The notes beneath the pieces were generated by a model, which saw only the letters and a program-made list of their open reading frames with translations, had not been told where the DNA came from and made no database searches. Below, in pieces: positions 51,601 to 51,944 of a stretch of DNA of 51,944 nucleotides. The DNA lies in contig JAJZAC010000006.1 of assembly GCA_021799615.1 (NCBI GenBank), forward strand, positions 1 to 51,944, written 5' to 3'. Position 1 is the first letter of the stretch. Each line of letters opens with the position of its first letter. Made by a program: the position numbers and the translations under genes. This DNA is from Actinomycetes bacterium. Lineage in GTDB: Bacteria; Actinomycetota; Acidimicrobiia; Acidimicrobiales; RAAP-2.

Positions 51601-51944
51601 GCGTGGTGGTGGCCACCAGTTCACTGGCCAGCGTGATCCCCGGGCTGCGTGACTACCAGGTCCAGCTGGACGAGGGAGGGACGTGGACCACGGTGGCGTC
51701 GGAGACGGACCAATTCTTCTCCCGCATGGCGCTGCTGAGCTTCCCGACGGCGACGGCCACCGGTGTCCGGGTGGTGGTCACGTCGATCGACGACGGCGGC
51801 TCCGCCGGCGGGATGGCACCGTGGTACTGGACGTCCTCGTTCCCCGACAACGCCGTCGTCGACGCGCTGGAGGCCTACGGCCCGGGCACGTCGACGACCA
51901 CGGCACCGCCGACCACCACGACGACCACGGCACCGCCGACCACG
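48690..51944 (+). CDS. Large secreted multidomain protein: signal peptide, propeller-like repeats, clan GH-A-like glycosidase domain, beta-sandwich, Thr/Pro linker (3' truncated by window edge)
   Basis: ATG 48690 after GGAAAGG; no stop seen to the window end (1085 codons), so it is absent from the ORF track. Motifs FEAWNEPNATW (50505-50519) and PIWVTELGWWSDG; ends TSTTTAPPTTTTTTAPPTT. Confidence 0.85.
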   Translation, partial: MRSAPQTPGRARAACRAAVVSVLAAAATWPALAPPPAAAAVAGTSPAAPLCGVAAPSSVAEPTVAAPSSPVQTVVSGVPVTNFVVVGSDIDILSGSSIVVRTLAGAAVTSFALPFPQGNASTDMVADPSGNLYLFGSFSYGWGVGKVTPTGSLAWSVPVAGIPNGLYPWHDASGNFAVGVVLRGQAGGPVLSTTGTQVATGPVAGSGNNDDVNPGPNGGLLVTDGTSVTRYSSSGAVIGTFGAAGAAGSPDSPGSPFHFYQEGFAAQVGSTILVADDGWPSYGQGMDLVAENGLAPQIVPDSTLGNVSTNSPVAVVGSTVYFANGNGSQIASTTVADLEALAAAPAAPLQGGFGDTLGIGAGLSTPQAANYFAPGTTPSITATFQPWWSSLAPQLDLSYWVAGRSQYTSGAVPAPTTAAVSTAATATDGTLTLPLAVPPADQGPGVYLVNADLVDSTTGATVGSTCLTYSVGMAGDTLDLSSLAPGIDFGGPGPVRGVQLASAFGTGLDRTQLDWATMLPSCNPSAVTAAQCGPGALVFTAYDPAVEQAAAEARSLGVAYEVQVADGHAVDSAVVNAGGGLWEQDVQAIVAHFATSAPDLTDFEAWNEPNATWTGATNYVDQILAPFYQAVQAVNQATGRSDKVVGGTVIGASESYWQAFAAAGGFSDVDIVAAHPYTQYDASFEEEGTMAGLQSLRSLMAQYGASAKPIWVTELGWWSDGPAAYYDVGNWVARAWMWLHSVGITDWNYFVTEGEFSGTGTSYSLIQGSSQDQYVKPAGIALMTVSNVLGSRPFLGTVPTGVPHATAMLFGPPPGGSGDVLAAWTDDLSVPAVVSVTGGTVPASLATTGALGSSGSLAFGSGSSAPLELTGAPVYLHVPSGTTVAIAPAETFGTDLLLATGTAATASSSLSSTNGPADVLRSAVVSGVTVPVADMGGSSTGLSSTPVWASAPGDTTPTLTVTMPEPAPVDRVVVATSSLASVIPGLRDYQVQLDEGGTWTTVASETDQFFSRMALLSFPTATATGVRVVVTSIDDGGSAGGMAPWYWTSSFPDNAVVDALEAYGPGTSTTTAPPTTTTTTAPPTT

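Noticed and set aside
48374-51652. 1092-aa plus-strand ORF in the track
   Set aside because: Arg/Gly-rich low-complexity translation in the wrong frame; the real protein is in the frame starting at 48690.

Overview
High-GC actinobacterial chromosome segment; the gene content suggests an Acidimicrobiia-like lineage, but that is inference. It is densely packed, with many 4-8 nt ATGA/GTGA gene overlaps. I see no rRNA, convincing tRNA, CRISPR array or IS element. Main blocks: (1) a TetR-controlled lipid operon: acyl-CoA reductase-HAD fusion, zinc alcohol dehydrogenase, LarA/DUF2088-like protein, PlsC-type acyltransferase, then MMPL exporter; (2) a MurT/GatD peptidoglycan-amidation operon headed by a HAD-PlsC fusion, with a probable 6C RNA (two hairpins with C7 loops) in the divergent region next to a LysR gene; (3) housekeeping and stress genes: lipoprotein hydrolase, GNAT with a G17/C17 tract at its 5' end, YqgE, MscL with zinc ribbon, nitroreductase, peroxiredoxin, NhaA, FAD oxidase plus TPP enzyme, thioesterase, MFS; (4) a cell-surface glycan region (about 26.4-51.9 kb): DUF4012, class E sortase, GT4s, polyprenyl sugar phosphotransferase, Wzm/Wzt-type ABC exporter, GT2-ATP-grasp fusion, tandem alpha/beta hydrolase and a large secreted clan GH-A-like protein cut by the window edge. 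Inside block 4 is the most unusual element: a tightly coupled seven-gene operon (GT4, AcpS-type PPTase, carrier protein, ACAD-fold flavoenzyme, SerRS-like amino acid:[carrier protein] ligase, DUF1839, GH2-like). It looks like a carrier-protein-bound amino acid pathway tied to glycan assembly. All assignments come from reading motifs by eye; no database search was run.
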